A stretch of DNA of 64,000 nt from an uncultured Pseudomonadota bacterium (GTDB lineage: Bacteria > Pseudomonadota > Alphaproteobacteria > RF32 > CAG-239), in the NCBI GenBank assembly GCA_949295025.1, contig CASFJK010000004.1, positions 1 through 64,000 on the forward strand. Direction: 5' to 3'. Made by a program: the position numbers and the translations under genes. A model generated the notes under the pieces. The model ran no database searches, was not told the DNA's origin, and saw only the letters and a list, made by a program, of their open reading frames with translations. This document shows, piece by piece, positions 7,067-15,067 of the stretch; position 1 is the stretch's first letter; the number at the start of each line of letters is the position of its first letter.

Positions 7067-8419
7067 ATGGTATCTTTAGCAGAAAAAATGGCAGCAAATA
7101 TGGATATGTCTGCCTTTAGTAAAGCTGATGAACTCAAGAAAAGATTGTGGTTCACCGTTTTGGCTTTGATCGTTTTCCGTTTGGGAACTTTTATTCCGCT
7201 TCCGGGTATTGATCCCCATGTTTTATCGGATATTTTTGCCAAAAATTCCGGCGGTATTCTCGGTATGTTTAATATGTTTGCCGGTGGTGCGTTGGAACGT
7301 ATGACCATTTTTGCTCTTAACATTATGCCTTACATCTCGGCATCCATCATTGTTCAACTTGGTCAAACCGTTATTCCTTCTTTGGCTTCTTTGAAGAAAG
7401 ATGGTGAAGCCGGTCATCGTAAGATTACACAATATACCCGAATCTTGACCGTGTTTATTACCATTATTCAAGGTTATGGTATTGCTATCGGTTTGGAAGG
7501 TATGCATGGTTCTGCCGGTATTTCCGCTGTTATTAACCCCGGTTTTGTATTCCGCTTTACCACCATTGTTTCTTTGGTTGGCGGTACCATGTTTATTGTA
7601 TGGCTCGGTGAACAAATCACAGCTCGCGGTGTGGGTAATGGATCTTCTCTTATCATTACCGTTGGTATTATTTCAAACATTCCGGCTGCTTTGGCTCAAA
7701 CCTTTGAATTGGGCCGTGTCGGTTCTATGTCTTTGCCGGTAATGGCTATGCTTTTGGCTATGGTTTTGGCTTTGATTTATATTATTGTTTTGGTTGAAAG
7801 AGCTCAACGCAAAATCATTATTCAATATCCGAAACGCCAAGTTATGGGAAGAATGGGGGCTGCTGAGAGTTCTCACTTGCCTTTGAAAATTAACCCGACC
7901 GGCGTTATTCCTCCAATTTTTGCAAGCTCATTGTTATTGTTGCCTATTACCATTGCTCAACTTAGCTCCGAAAATGGTCCGGCATGGGTTCAATCTTTGA
8001 GCCAAATGCTTGGTCATGGTCAACCTTTGTATTTGACATTGTATGCGGCATTGATTTTGTTCTTTGCTTTCTTTTATACCGCTGTTGTTTTCAATCCGGA
8101 AGAAACAGCCGATAACTTGAAAAAACATGGCGGCTTTATTGCAGGTATTCGTCCGGGTAAAAACACTGCTGAATATTTGGATTATGTGGTTACTCGCTTG
8201 ACTGTTTTAGGTGCTGTTTATTTGGTTGCACTCTGCATTTTGCCTGAAATTTTGATTAGCAAACTTTCTGTTCCGTTTGTTTTGGGCGGTACAACATTGC
8301 TTATCGTGGTTCAAGTAACCATGGACTTTATCGGACAATTGCAATCTCACTTGATTGCTTATCAATACGAATCCTTAATTCGTAAAGCATCTCTTGCTGG
8401 AAAAGGAAAGAGAAGATAA
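7067..8419 (+). CDS. secY: Protein translocase subunit SecY
   Basis: 450 residues, typical of alphaproteobacterial SecY, the channel of the SecYEG translocon. Ten hydrophobic helices can be followed. The conserved segments RLGTFIPLPGID (near residue 40), the plug-region GGALERMTIFALNIMPYISASI and the cytosolic loop QRKIIIQYPKRQ with NPTGVIPPIFA are present. The stop overlaps the adk start (TAATG), so the pair is coupled. Unusually it is not in one operon with rplO. Confidence 0.97.
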   Translation: MVSLAEKMAANMDMSAFSKADELKKRLWFTVLALIVFRLGTFIPLPGIDPHVLSDIFAKNSGGILGMFNMFAGGALERMTIFALNIMPYISASIIVQLGQTVIPSLASLKKDGEAGHRKITQYTRILTVFITIIQGYGIAIGLEGMHGSAGISAVINPGFVFRFTTIVSLVGGTMFIVWLGEQITARGVGNGSSLIITVGIISNIPAALAQTFELGRVGSMSLPVMAMLLAMVLALIYIIVLVERAQRKIIIQYPKRQVMGRMGAAESSHLPLKINPTGVIPPIFASSLLLLPITIAQLSSENGPAWVQSLSQMLGHGQPLYLTLYAALILFFAFFYTAVVFNPEETADNLKKHGGFIAGIRPGKNTAEYLDYVVTRLTVLGAVYLVALCILPEILISKLSVPFVLGGTTLLIVVQVTMDFIGQLQSHLIAYQYESLIRKASLAGKGKRR

Positions 8420-9099
8420 TGAATAAGGACGGATTAGGTTTACATGTGGTCTTTACCGGAGCTCCTGGCTGCGGTAAAGGCACACAAGCCAGATTGCTTA
8501 AAGAAAGAGTTGCTATTCCACACCTTTCAACTGGTGAGATGTTACGTGCCGAAGCTGCAAAAGGAACTCCGTTAGGTTTGGAAATCAAAGCTTTGATTGA
8601 TGGCGGAAATTTGGTTCCCGATGAAATGATTATCAAAATGCTTTCAGCTCGTATTGATGAAGATGATTGCAAAAATGGTTTCATCTTAGATGGTTTTCCG
8701 CGTACTTTGCCTCAAGCAGAAGTTTTAGATGAAATGTTTGCTAAAAAAGGTATCAAACTTGATGCTGTTATTGAGATTCAGGTGCCAGATGAAATCATTA
8801 TGGAACGAATCTTAGGACGTTATGCTTGTATGACTTGCGGCCAAGGTTATCATGATAAATTTCAAAAGCCGAAAGTTTATGGTGTTTGCGATAATTGTGG
8901 TGGTACAGATTTTTATCGCAGAATCGATGATAATCGCGAAACCGTACAGAATCGATTGGTCAATTATCGTGCTTTGACATATCCGACTATTCCATATTTT
9001 GAAAAAGAAGGATTGCTTAGAACCGTAGATGGTACCGGCACAATTGAAGCTGTATCAAAAAAAATTGATGCAATATTAGGAATCGCTGCAAAGGCATAG
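8419..9099 (+). CDS. adk: Adenylate kinase (zinc-binding LID type)
   Basis: 226 residues. It interconverts ATP + AMP and 2 ADP. The P-loop GAPGCGKGTQ (residues 14-23), the AMP-site region HLSTGEMLRAE, and DGFPRT are present. The LID carries two Cys pairs, CMTC (near 137) and CDNC (near 158), so it is the long form with a structural Zn site. It overlaps the secY stop by one base. The secY-adk order is common in bacteria. Confidence 0.97.
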   Translation: MNKDGLGLHVVFTGAPGCGKGTQARLLKERVAIPHLSTGEMLRAEAAKGTPLGLEIKALIDGGNLVPDEMIIKMLSARIDEDDCKNGFILDGFPRTLPQAEVLDEMFAKKGIKLDAVIEIQVPDEIIMERILGRYACMTCGQGYHDKFQKPKVYGVCDNCGGTDFYRRIDDNRETVQNRLVNYRALTYPTIPYFEKEGLLRTVDGTGTIEAVSKKIDAILGIAAKA

Positions 9100-9244
9100 T
9101 TATTGACATCGAGTCTGCTAGAAATAATTGCGCTATTTCAGTTTGTAAGCTTTGATTAAAGATTGGAATTTGCGAATTGGTTTAAATTTTGTAAAAAAAA
9201 TTGAAAAAAATTGCATTTTTTTTCAAAAAAATTATTAAGGGGAG

Positions 9245-9272
9245 TTGACACTAATAAATAATAGCCTATAAT
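9245..9272 (+). promoter_or_regulatory. Strong consensus promoter for rpsM-rpsK-rpoA
   Basis: Perfect TTGACA (9245-9250) and perfect TATAAT (9267-9272) with a 16-base spacer, about 70 bases before the rpsM start. The rest of the 9100-9342 gap is A/T-rich with no obvious terminator after adk. Confidence 0.85.
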
Positions 9273-9342
9273 CCGGCTTAATTTTGAAAAGTGGTGATCA
9301 ACTTTTTAAATTTGTTAATAATATAGAAAATGGAGAGTTAAT

Positions 9343-9711
9343 TTGGCTCGTATAGCTGGTGTAAATATTCCAACTGCCAAGAGAGTTGAAGTCGCTTTGA
9401 CTTATATCTATGGTATTGGTCGCAAAACTGCCCAAGACATTTGTGCAAAAACCGGAATCTCTGCTGATCGTCGCGTTCACCAATTGAGTGAAGATGAATT
9501 GGCTAAAATCCGTGAAGTTATTGACAATGATATCGTTGTAGAAGGCGAACTTCGTCGCGAAATCGGTGTTAATATCAAAAGATTGATGGATTTAGGTTGC
9601 TACAGAGGTTTGAGACATCGTAAAGGTTTGCCTGTTCGCGGTCAGAGCACAAAACAAAATGCTCGTACTCGTAAAGGTAAACGCAAAACCGTTGCGAATA
9701 AAAAGAAATAG
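9343..9711 (+). CDS. rpsM: 30S ribosomal protein S13
   Basis: 122 residues, the standard S13 length. It starts [20 protein letters not shown] and contains the basic C-terminal [14 protein letters not shown] and [10 protein letters not shown]13 contacts the P-site tRNA and the 50S subunit (bridge B1). The start codon is TTG, preceded by GGAGAG at 9332-9337; the nearby ATG at 9330 runs into a stop after three codons. It leads the alpha-operon part of the cluster under its own strong promoter. Confidence 0.97.
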   Translation: MARIAGVNIPTAKRVEVALTYIYGIGRKTAQDICAKTGISADRRVHQLSEDELAKIREVIDNDIVVEGELRREIGVNIKRLMDLGCYRGLRHRKGLPVRGQSTKQNARTRKGKRKTVANKKK

Positions 9712-9731
9712 TTTGAAAAGGTGATTGTTAA

Positions 9732-10124
9732 ATGGCAAAAGCAGTAACACAACGTGTGAAAAGAAAAGAAAAGAAGAATATTACAGCGGGCGTTGCTCAC
9801 GTAAATTCTACTTTCAATAATACAAGAATAACAATAACCGACGCTCAAGGTAATACTGTTTCTTGGGCAACCGCTGGTGCACAAGGTTTTAAAGGTTCTC
9901 GTAAATCTACCCCTTATGCTGCTCAGGTTGCTGCAGAAGATGCTGGTAAAAAAGCTCAAGAACATGGTATGAAAACCTTGGAAGTCGAAGTTAAAGGTCC
10001 GGGTTCAGGTCGTGAATCTGCGATTAGAGCTTTGCAGGTTATAGGTTTTACCATCACATCTATTCGTGATGTTACTCCTATTCCTCACAATGGCTGCCGC
10101 TTGAGAAAACGTCGTCGCGTATAA
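9732..10124 (+). CDS. rpsK: 30S ribosomal protein S11
   Basis: 130 residues. The conserved blocks [18 protein letters not shown], the [18 protein letters not shown] helix and the C-terminal [19 protein letters not shown] identify S11, a 30S platform protein. An AAGGTGATTGTTAA ribosome binding site precedes the ATG. A hairpin (10138-10170) separates it from rpoA. Confidence 0.97.
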   Translation: MAKAVTQRVKRKEKKNITAGVAHVNSTFNNTRITITDAQGNTVSWATAGAQGFKGSRKSTPYAAQVAAEDAGKKAQEHGMKTLEVEVKGPGSGRESAIRALQVIGFTITSIRDVTPIPHNGCRLRKRRRV

Positions 10125-10137
10125 TTTTTGAGCGTTT

Positions 10138-10170
10138 GAAGAAGTGAGGCTTTTTAGCCTCGCCTTCTTT
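10138..10170 (+). promoter_or_regulatory. Intercistronic hairpin between rpsK and rpoA
   Basis: GAGGC-TTTTTA-GCCTC forms the core, extended by AAGAAG/CTTCTT with a small asymmetric bulge. It is followed by TTGGTTTT rather than a clean T-run, so it may attenuate or act as a processing site rather than fully terminate. It resembles the hairpin before rplO. Confidence 0.55.
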
Positions 10171-10215
10171 GGTTTTATAAACTTTGCATATGCAGTAATT
10201 AAAGAGGACATCCCA

Positions 10216-11226
10216 GTGATTCAAAAAAATTGGCAAGAACTTATTAAACCGACTAATTTGGAAGTTACACCGTTTGATGGCGGTAATAAAGCCAAAATAG
10301 TGGTTGAACCCTTAGAACGTGGCTTCGGTCTGACTTTGGGTAATGCACTCAGAAGAGTTTTACTTTCTTCTTTGCAAGGCGGTGCTGTTACCGCTATTAA
10401 AATCAACGGCGTTCTTCATGAATTTTCTGTTGTGCCCGGTGTTAGAGAAGATGTAACTGATATTGTTTTGAACATCAAAGGTTTGGCTGTTGCCGTTCAT
10501 GGTGAAGGCCCGAAAACTATGACCCTTAAAGCAGAAGGTCCTTGCGAGGTTACCGCTGCTATGATTGAAACAGGTCATGATGTTGAAATCAAAAATCCGG
10601 AACATGTTATCTGCAACTTGGATGCCGGTGCCAAAATTGCAATGGAATTGACTGTTAATACAGGTAAGGGGTATGTCCCGGCTTTCCAAAACAAAGCCGC
10701 TGATGCTCCAATCGGTTTGATTCCGGTTGATGCTATTTATTCTCCGGTTAAGAAAGTTTCTTACAAAGTTGAGAATACTCGTGTTGGTCAAATCACTGAC
10801 TATGATAAATTGACTATGGTTGTTGAAACCAATGGTGTTGTTACACCTGAAGATGCAGTTGCTTTTGCAGCTCGTATTTTGCAAGATCAATTGAAGCCGT
10901 TCATTAACTTTGATGAACCTGAAGCTGAAGTTGAAGCTGAGAAAGAAGAGTTGCCGTTTAACCGCAACTTGCTTAAGAAAGTTGAAGAACTTGAACTTTC
11001 TGTTCGTTCTGCAAACTGCCTCAAGAACGATAACATCGTTTACATTGGTGATTTGGTTCAAAAAACCGAAGCTGAAATGCTTAGAACTCCGAACTTTGGT
11101 CGTAAATCTTTGAATGAAATCAAAGAAGTTTTGGCTAAAATGGGAATCCACCTCGGTATGGATACTCCGGGTTGGCCGCCTGAGAATATTGAAGAGCTCA
11201 TCAAAAGAGTTGATGAACATTTCTAA
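10216..11226 (+). CDS. rpoA: RNA polymerase subunit alpha
   Basis: 336 residues from a GTG start. The frame is open back to 10144, but family members begin with the equivalent of [10 protein letters not shown], which the GTG at 10216 supplies with an AGAGG ribosome binding site at 10203-10207; the upstream 24 codons cover the hairpin. The N-terminal dimerisation domain ([19 protein letters not shown]) is followed by an acidic linker ([11 protein letters not shown]) and the C-terminal helix-hairpin domain ([18 protein letters not shown]). A terminator follows directly, unlike the usual rpoA-rplQ cotranscription. Confidence 0.96.
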   Translation: MIQKNWQELIKPTNLEVTPFDGGNKAKIVVEPLERGFGLTLGNALRRVLLSSLQGGAVTAIKINGVLHEFSVVPGVREDVTDIVLNIKGLAVAVHGEGPKTMTLKAEGPCEVTAAMIETGHDVEIKNPEHVICNLDAGAKIAMELTVNTGKGYVPAFQNKAADAPIGLIPVDAIYSPVKKVSYKVENTRVGQITDYDKLTMVVETNGVVTPEDAVAFAARILQDQLKPFINFDEPEAEVEAEKEELPFNRNLLKKVEELELSVRSANCLKNDNIVYIGDLVQKTEAEMLRTPNFGRKSLNEIKEVLAKMGIHLGMDTPGWPPENIEELIKRVDEHF

Positions 11227-11238
11227 TCTGAAAAGATT

Positions 11239-11267
11239 TAAAGCTCCCGTAAAAGGGAGCTTTTTTA
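11239..11267 (+). terminator. Terminator after rpoA
   Basis: AAAGCTCCC-GTAAAA-GGGAGCTTT, a perfect nine-base stem followed by T-rich sequence. Confidence 0.9.
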
Positions 11268-11348
11268 TTTTAAAATTATCTTGATTTGAAATTTTCAAAG
11301 ATATAATATGCGCTCGTTTTTTTTGATTATTAATTTAAATTTTTATGT

Positions 11349-11579
11349 ATGGAAAAGAAAAAATTTTTTAGAAGAATTTTAGGTCATTTGATTAATATTG
11401 TCTGGTCGTTATTTTGGGCAGGATTGTGCGGTTTCTGTATATATTTTTTTGTACCACTCTGCATTGATATTACACCTGAAATATTAAAAGATCTTAGCTT
11501 GGCTTTTGCTATTGCCGTTTTTGTTGCAGTGTGGTTTTTGAATTACACAGATTTGCAACGATTTATAGACAGACTTTGA
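11349..11579 (+). CDS. Small two-helix membrane protein between rpoA and rplQ, unknown
   Basis: 76 residues. The basic start (MEKKKFFRRILGH) precedes hydrophobic helices at about residues 14-34 and 48-65, with a charged C terminus. No family recognised. The ATG lacks a Shine-Dalgarno sequence and lies in the same A/T-rich start context as the small genes at 4189-5549. Terminators on both sides make it an independent unit inserted in the otherwise conserved rpoA-rplQ junction. Confidence 0.6.
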   Translation: MEKKKFFRRILGHLINIVWSLFWAGLCGFCIYFFVPLCIDITPEILKDLSLAFAIAVFVAVWFLNYTDLQRFIDRL

Positions 11580-11582
11580 AAT

Positions 11583-11621
11583 AAAAAAAGAAGAGTTGTT
11601 GTTACGACTCTTCTTTTTTTA
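11583..11621 (+). terminator. Terminator after the 76-residue membrane protein
   Basis: AAGAAGAGTTG and CGACTCTTCTT form an 11-base stem (one G-T pair), flanked by A-run and T-run. Confidence 0.88.
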
Positions 11622-11698
11622 TTTGGCTGACATTTGTTTTTTATAAAAAAATTGCTTGCTTTTTTATTTATTTACGATATATTCAAGCCACATTTAGG

Positions 11699-11776
11699 CA
11701 GGGACGACTCTGCTTTTTTGTTTGGCATTTATGATGAGTAGTGCCAAATTGGTGTTTATCCGCTTTGCCTTGCAAA
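11699..11776 (+). promoter_or_regulatory. rplQ leader with three consecutive stem-loops
   Basis: Three small perfect stems lie in a row in the rplQ leader: GCAG/CTGC (11699-11714), TTTGGCA/TGCCAAA (11720-11747) and GCTTTGC/GCAAAGC (11761-11776). The ribosome binding site GAAAGGAAAT comes after the third stem. Such an array fits an autogenous ribosomal-protein leader, which is an inference. Confidence 0.5.
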
Positions 11777-11804
11777 GCACAGAGAAAATGAAAGGAAATA
11801 TGTC

Positions 11805-12257
11805 ATGAGACATGGAATGGCTCACAGAAAATTTAATATGGATACCAACGCTCGTAAAGCTTTGTTCTCTAACTTGACCAATGCTTTGTTGACCCATGAA
11901 CAAATTACCATCACTGTTACTCGCGCTAAAGAATTGAGAACTTTTGCTGATAAAATGATTACTTTGGCTAAAAAAGGTCAATTGAATAATCGTCGTCAAG
12001 CTTTGTCTTTCTTGCGCAATAATGAAACTGTTTCTAAGCTTTTCTCTACTTTGGCTGAACGTTACAAAGATCGTAACGGCGGTTATACTCGCGTTTTGAA
12101 AGCTGGTTTCCGTTATGGTGACTGCGCTCCTATGGCAATCATTGAATTGGTTGATCGCGATGTAAACGCTAAAGGTGCTAAAGATTTGGCTCGCGTTGCC
12201 GCTGAAAAAGCTGCTGCTGCAGAAGCTGAAAAAGCTGCAAATGAAGCTAACAAATAG
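11805..12257 (+). CDS. rplQ: 50S ribosomal protein L17
   Basis: 150 residues. The L17 core starts [20 protein letters not shown] and includes [18 protein letters not shown] and [17 protein letters not shown]-terminal Ala/Glu/Lys tail of about 30 residues ([17 protein letters not shown]) extends beyond the short E. coli form, as in other alphaproteobacteria. It is separated from rpoA by two terminators and an extra gene, so it is expressed from its own leader. Confidence 0.97.
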   Translation: MRHGMAHRKFNMDTNARKALFSNLTNALLTHEQITITVTRAKELRTFADKMITLAKKGQLNNRRQALSFLRNNETVSKLFSTLAERYKDRNGGYTRVLKAGFRYGDCAPMAIIELVDRDVNAKGAKDLARVAAEKAAAAEAEKAANEANK

Positions 12258-12277
12258 TTTTATTTGAATATGTATGA

Positions 12278-12310
12278 AAAAGCCTTGTTCTTAGAACAAG
12301 GCTTTTTTTT
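12278..12310 (+). terminator. Terminator after rplQ
   Basis: AAAGCCTTGTTC-TTA-GAACAAGGCTTT, a 12-base perfect stem followed by a T-run. Confidence 0.92.
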
Positions 12311-12336
12311 GTTCTCTTTGCGAAAAGAAATATCGG

Positions 12337-12364
12337 TTGACAAAGTTTGTTTCTGTGATATGCC
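12337..12364 (+). promoter_or_regulatory. Candidate promoter upstream of the racemase gene
   Basis: Perfect TTGACA at 12337-12342 followed after 16 bases by a weak TATGCC (12359-12364). The -35 is convincing, the -10 is not. Confidence 0.4.
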
Positions 12365-12416
12365 ATAGCTATGCATTTTATTATTATATTCAATTGTTTT
12401 ATTAAATTTTTTATTT

Positions 12417-13109
12417 ATGTATCAAAAACAAACAATCGGAATTATCGGAGGTATTTCTCCGATGTCCACAGCAGTGTATTATTCCCGTATGGCAACAGAA
12501 TTCAATGCGATGATGGGCGGATTGAATTATCCAAGATTGGTTCTCTCGAGCGTGAATATGGCTGATATTCATAACGCTCAGATTCAGAAAAACCATAAAG
12601 AAGCATTGCGCATTTTTATTAACGCCATTACGGATATGCCCTCTGCAGATTTTATTCTTATTGCAAGTAATACCATGCATCGGGTTGTGCGTGGTTTGAA
12701 AACGTTTGTAGACAGAGATATTCTTGATATTCGAGATGTGGTGGCTAAGGAAGTTCTTCATAAAGGTTACCAGAAGGTTTTGTTGCTTGGTAGTAAATAT
12801 ACCATGGAAGGACGTTTTTATCGTGAATATTTGCAGGAAAGAGGTTTGGAGGTGGTCATTCCTTCTGAAGATGATCGACTTTTGCTTAATAGTTTGATTT
12901 ATGATCAGCTTTGCCGAGGAGATGTTAATGAAGAAGGAAATCAATTGGTTCAAGGTATTGTGGAACAGGTGGCAAAAGAAAATGGCGCAGAGGCAGTTGT
13001 ATTGGCTTGTACCGAGTTTTCTTTGTTGAAACAAGATTTTTGTATTCCGTCGCTTGATTCTACGGCACTACATGTAAAAGCTGCTATTGAAAAGGCTATT
13101 TCTTATTAA
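12417..13109 (+). CDS. Aspartate/glutamate racemase family protein, YgeA/RacX-like
   Basis: 230 residues of the cofactor-independent Asp/Glu racemase family. The N terminus TIGIIGGISPMSTAVYY is the family's opening strand-loop. Members use a pair of cysteines as acid/base; here the first is Ser84 (ASNTMHR) while the second, Cys198 (LACTEFSLL), is kept. E. coli YgeA, reported as an L-specific Asp/Glu racemase, has Thr at the first site and Cys at the second. A YgeA-like function is therefore more likely than D-Asp supply. The ATG has no Shine-Dalgarno sequence. Confidence 0.8.
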   Translation: MYQKQTIGIIGGISPMSTAVYYSRMATEFNAMMGGLNYPRLVLSSVNMADIHNAQIQKNHKEALRIFINAITDMPSADFILIASNTMHRVVRGLKTFVDRDILDIRDVVAKEVLHKGYQKVLLLGSKYTMEGRFYREYLQERGLEVVIPSEDDRLLLNSLIYDQLCRGDVNEEGNQLVQGIVEQVAKENGAEAVVLACTEFSLLKQDFCIPSLDSTALHVKAAIEKAISY

Positions 13110-13131
13110 TGATGTTAAATTCTTAAACAGT

Positions 13132-13671
13132 ATGGAAAACAAAGTTGTTCATGGAAAAGTTGTTTATATTTTTTTGACAGCTTCTTCCGCCGAAGTGAAT
13201 TTTGTAAGTGATGGTGAAACTCAGGGTTTTGAAGTTACAGCCAGTGAAAGTGATGAGTTTGATAAAATTTTAGATTTCTTTTCTCTGATAAAAAAAGACG
13301 ATAAGGTTTCTTTGAAATTTGAAAAAGGGCAACTTGTTGCAGTTTTTTTGGCAGAGAGAGGTCAGGAAATTTCAACTCAGATGTATCCAAATTTGGGAAT
13401 GCGTATGAAAGATTCTGCATACAAAAAGATTGTTGCTCAATTTGTACGCGGTGTGGTTCATCAAGAAAGAAAAAGGTCTTTGCTTGAGCTGTGTTTGCAA
13501 AATGCTGAAAAGTCAATTTATCCGGTTGAAGCAGACGGGCAACAATTTCAGCGAATGGAAGAATTTTTGAAAAAATGCCAAAAAGGCGATACTTTGAGGC
13601 TGTTTCAAAATCCCGAAGGAAAGATTACAAATGTGGTCAATGAGACACAAGCTTTTGAATTTGCTTGCTGA
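13132..13671 (+). CDS. Hypothetical protein with probable internal duplication
   Basis: 179 residues from the ATG at 13132; the frame is open to 13087, but that would overlap the racemase gene. No family recognised. The two halves look related: 'EFDKILDFFSLIKKDDKVSL' (about residues 40-59), then FEKGQLVAVF, parallels 'QFQRMEEFLKKCQKGDTLRL' (about 139-158), then NPEGKITNVV. This suggests two copies of a helix plus beta-hairpin unit. There is no signal peptide. It lies 22 bases after the racemase gene with a terminator behind it, so the two are probably cotranscribed. Confidence 0.6.
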   Translation: MENKVVHGKVVYIFLTASSAEVNFVSDGETQGFEVTASESDEFDKILDFFSLIKKDDKVSLKFEKGQLVAVFLAERGQEISTQMYPNLGMRMKDSAYKKIVAQFVRGVVHQERKRSLLELCLQNAEKSIYPVEADGQQFQRMEEFLKKCQKGDTLRLFQNPEGKITNVVNETQAFEFAC

Positions 13672-13684
13672 TTTTTAGTTTAAG

Positions 13685-13718
13685 AAAAAGTGAACCGAAA
13701 TAGGTTCACTTTTTTTTA
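13685..13718 (+). terminator. Terminator after the 179-residue hypothetical gene
   Basis: AAAAAGTGAACC and GGTTCACTTTTT form a 12-base stem around a six-base loop, followed by T-run. Confidence 0.9.
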
Positions 13719-13724
13719 TTTTTT

Positions 13725-13754
13725 TTGACAAAATATGCTTTTTTAGACTAGATT
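13725..13754 (+). promoter_or_regulatory. Candidate promoter for the CarD-like gene
   Basis: Perfect TTGACA (13725-13730), 18 bases, TAGATT (13749-13754). It lies about 86 bases before the start codon, immediately behind the previous terminator. Confidence 0.5.
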
Positions 13755-13840
13755 TGATGCTCATTTTGTGGTATGTTATGTCTGTTTTTAATAAAACATT
13801 TGTATAATAGAATTTCAAAAATATAAAACGGGACAAACAA

Positions 13841-14350
13841 ATGAATAAAAAAACTCCATATAAATTAGCATTTTCTTCTGGCGACTATGTTGTTTATCCA
13901 GCACATGGGGTCGGTAAAGTTTCCGATATTACTAAGCAAAAAATTGCCGGATCTGAGTTGGAATTGATTGTTGTTAATTTTGATAAAGATAAAATGACAT
14001 TGCGTATTCCGATGGCTAAAGCTGAAACTACCGGCTTGCGTCAAATTTCAGATGCCAATGTGATGGATGAAGCTTTGACAACATTGAAAGGAAAGGCCAA
14101 AGTTAAAAAAATTATGTGGTCTCGCCGTGCTCAGGAATATGAAAATAAAATTAATTCCGGTTCTCCGGTAGCAATTGCCGAAGTTATCAGGGATTTACAT
14201 CGTAATGAAAATTTGGCTGAGCAATCTTATAGCGAACGACAAATTTATGAGCAAGCATTGGATAGGCTCGCTAATGAATATGCCGTATTCAAAAATATTG
14301 CTCCAGCTGATGCTCAAAAAGCTTTGTTAGATATTTTGACAAAGCAATAG
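13841..14350 (+). CDS. CarD/CdnL family RNA polymerase-binding regulator
   Basis: 169 residues. The N-terminal Tudor-like RNA polymerase-interaction domain is recognisable from FSSGDYVVYPAHGVGKVSDI (residues 10-29) and LRIPMAKAETTGLR. The C-terminal helical DNA-binding domain contains WSRRAQEYENKINSG and EVIRDLHRNENLAEQSYSER. CarD proteins bind the beta subunit and stabilise open promoter complexes, especially at rRNA promoters. It is a single-gene unit with its own candidate promoter and terminator. The family assignment is secure; the gene name is left open (carD or cdnL). Confidence 0.92.
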   Translation: MNKKTPYKLAFSSGDYVVYPAHGVGKVSDITKQKIAGSELELIVVNFDKDKMTLRIPMAKAETTGLRQISDANVMDEALTTLKGKAKVKKIMWSRRAQEYENKINSGSPVAIAEVIRDLHRNENLAEQSYSERQIYEQALDRLANEYAVFKNIAPADAQKALLDILTKQ

Positions 14351-14370
14351 TAATTAAATTTATACAACAC

Positions 14371-14401
14371 AAACACCGTTCTATTGAGCGGTGTTTTTTT
14401 T
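14371..14401 (+). terminator. Terminator after the CarD-like gene
   Basis: AACACCG and CGGTGTT with an inner TTC/GAG extension around TATT, followed by a T-run. Confidence 0.85.
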
Positions 14402-14603
14402 ATCTGTGATGCTGATATTGATATCTGCTTTGGCTAAAGACTCGAGTTCAAACGAAAAAGACTCGTCAAAGTTGTCAAACAGAAATTTTGACTCTTATTT
14501 TTCTTGAGGAAAACTTTGGGGATAACGTAGACTCTGTTTGCGAATCAAAAAAAGTTAAGGAATCATTAACACAAAATAAAATTTATGTTTTGAGGTTTTT
14601 GAT

Positions 14604-15014
14604 ATGTTAAATTTTGATAGTGAAATGCAAACTAGAGTTACTGATGATATCGTCGTTTCTGCTTGTCCCGTTTTGGTAGAGGAATCGGCTCAAGGTAATT
14701 TGTGGGGATACTATCTTTGCATTGAGAATAATTCAAAACATAAGATTCAAGTGCTCGGTAAAAATTGGAATATCAGCGATGATAAAGGTCATTTATATTG
14801 TGATGATTCCATGGGTTTTAAGGGAGAAATTCCAGAACTCGAACCAGGTGAGTATTTTGAATTTACGTCTACAGCTCCGATAGACTCACATAATGCAGTT
14901 TTTTATGGAAGTTGTAAAATCGTTGATGAAAAACGGCAAGTTACCAAAGATATTTTAATCCCGACTTTGTCTTTGGCAACGTCTCATCAACGTATAAATG
15001 CCGTTTTGAACTAA
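14604..15014 (+). CDS. apaG: ApaG family protein (DUF525)
   Basis: 136 residues with the ApaG immunoglobulin-like fold. WGYYLCIENNSKHKIQVLGKNW aligns (by eye) with the conserved 'Y.I.IEN....VQL..R.W' strand pair, and it is followed by ISDDKGH, GEIPELEPGEYFEFTS and the ILIPTLSLA end. The function of ApaG in bacteria is poorly defined; the fold is shared with F-box-associated proteins. It is more divergent than usual (for example GFKGEIP for GVVGEQP). The ribosome binding site is TGAGG. The 202-base upstream gap contains several GACTC pentamers (twice as AAAGACTCG) of unknown meaning. Confidence 0.75.
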   Translation: MLNFDSEMQTRVTDDIVVSACPVLVEESAQGNLWGYYLCIENNSKHKIQVLGKNWNISDDKGHLYCDDSMGFKGEIPELEPGEYFEFTSTAPIDSHNAVFYGSCKIVDEKRQVTKDILIPTLSLATSHQRINAVLN

Positions 15015-15052
15015 AAAAAGCCCCGAACGTTTTCGTTGCGGGGACTTTTTTT
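15013..15052. terminator. Bidirectional terminator between convergent genes
   Basis: CCCCG-AACG-TTTT-CGTT-G-CGGGG hairpin (one bulged G) flanked by A-run and T-run. It can serve both apaG and the convergent lipoprotein gene. Confidence 0.85.
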
Positions 15053-15067
15053 GTTTATTGTTTATGC

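Noticed and set aside
9100-9342. tRNA or small RNA gene between adk and rpsM
   Set aside because: No cloverleaf or terminator-bounded structure could be built; the region is A/T-rich leader plus promoter.
10144-10215. Longer N terminus for rpoA
   Set aside because: The added 24 residues are hydrophobic, cover the intercistronic hairpin, and do not belong to the alpha subunit. The GTG at 10216 has a good ribosome binding site.
10360-11298. Long open frame of 312 codons antisense to rpoA
   Set aside because: It is fully opposite the rpoA coding sequence, with low-complexity Asn/Phe/Ser content typical of antisense shadows and no start signal.
12411-13034. 207-codon frame antisense to the racemase gene
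   Set aside because: It lies opposite a clearly recognisable enzyme and shows shadow-like composition.
14402-14603. GACTC-rich stretch as an operator array
   Set aside because: The pentamers are irregularly spaced and imperfectly extended; without more copies there is no support beyond chance.
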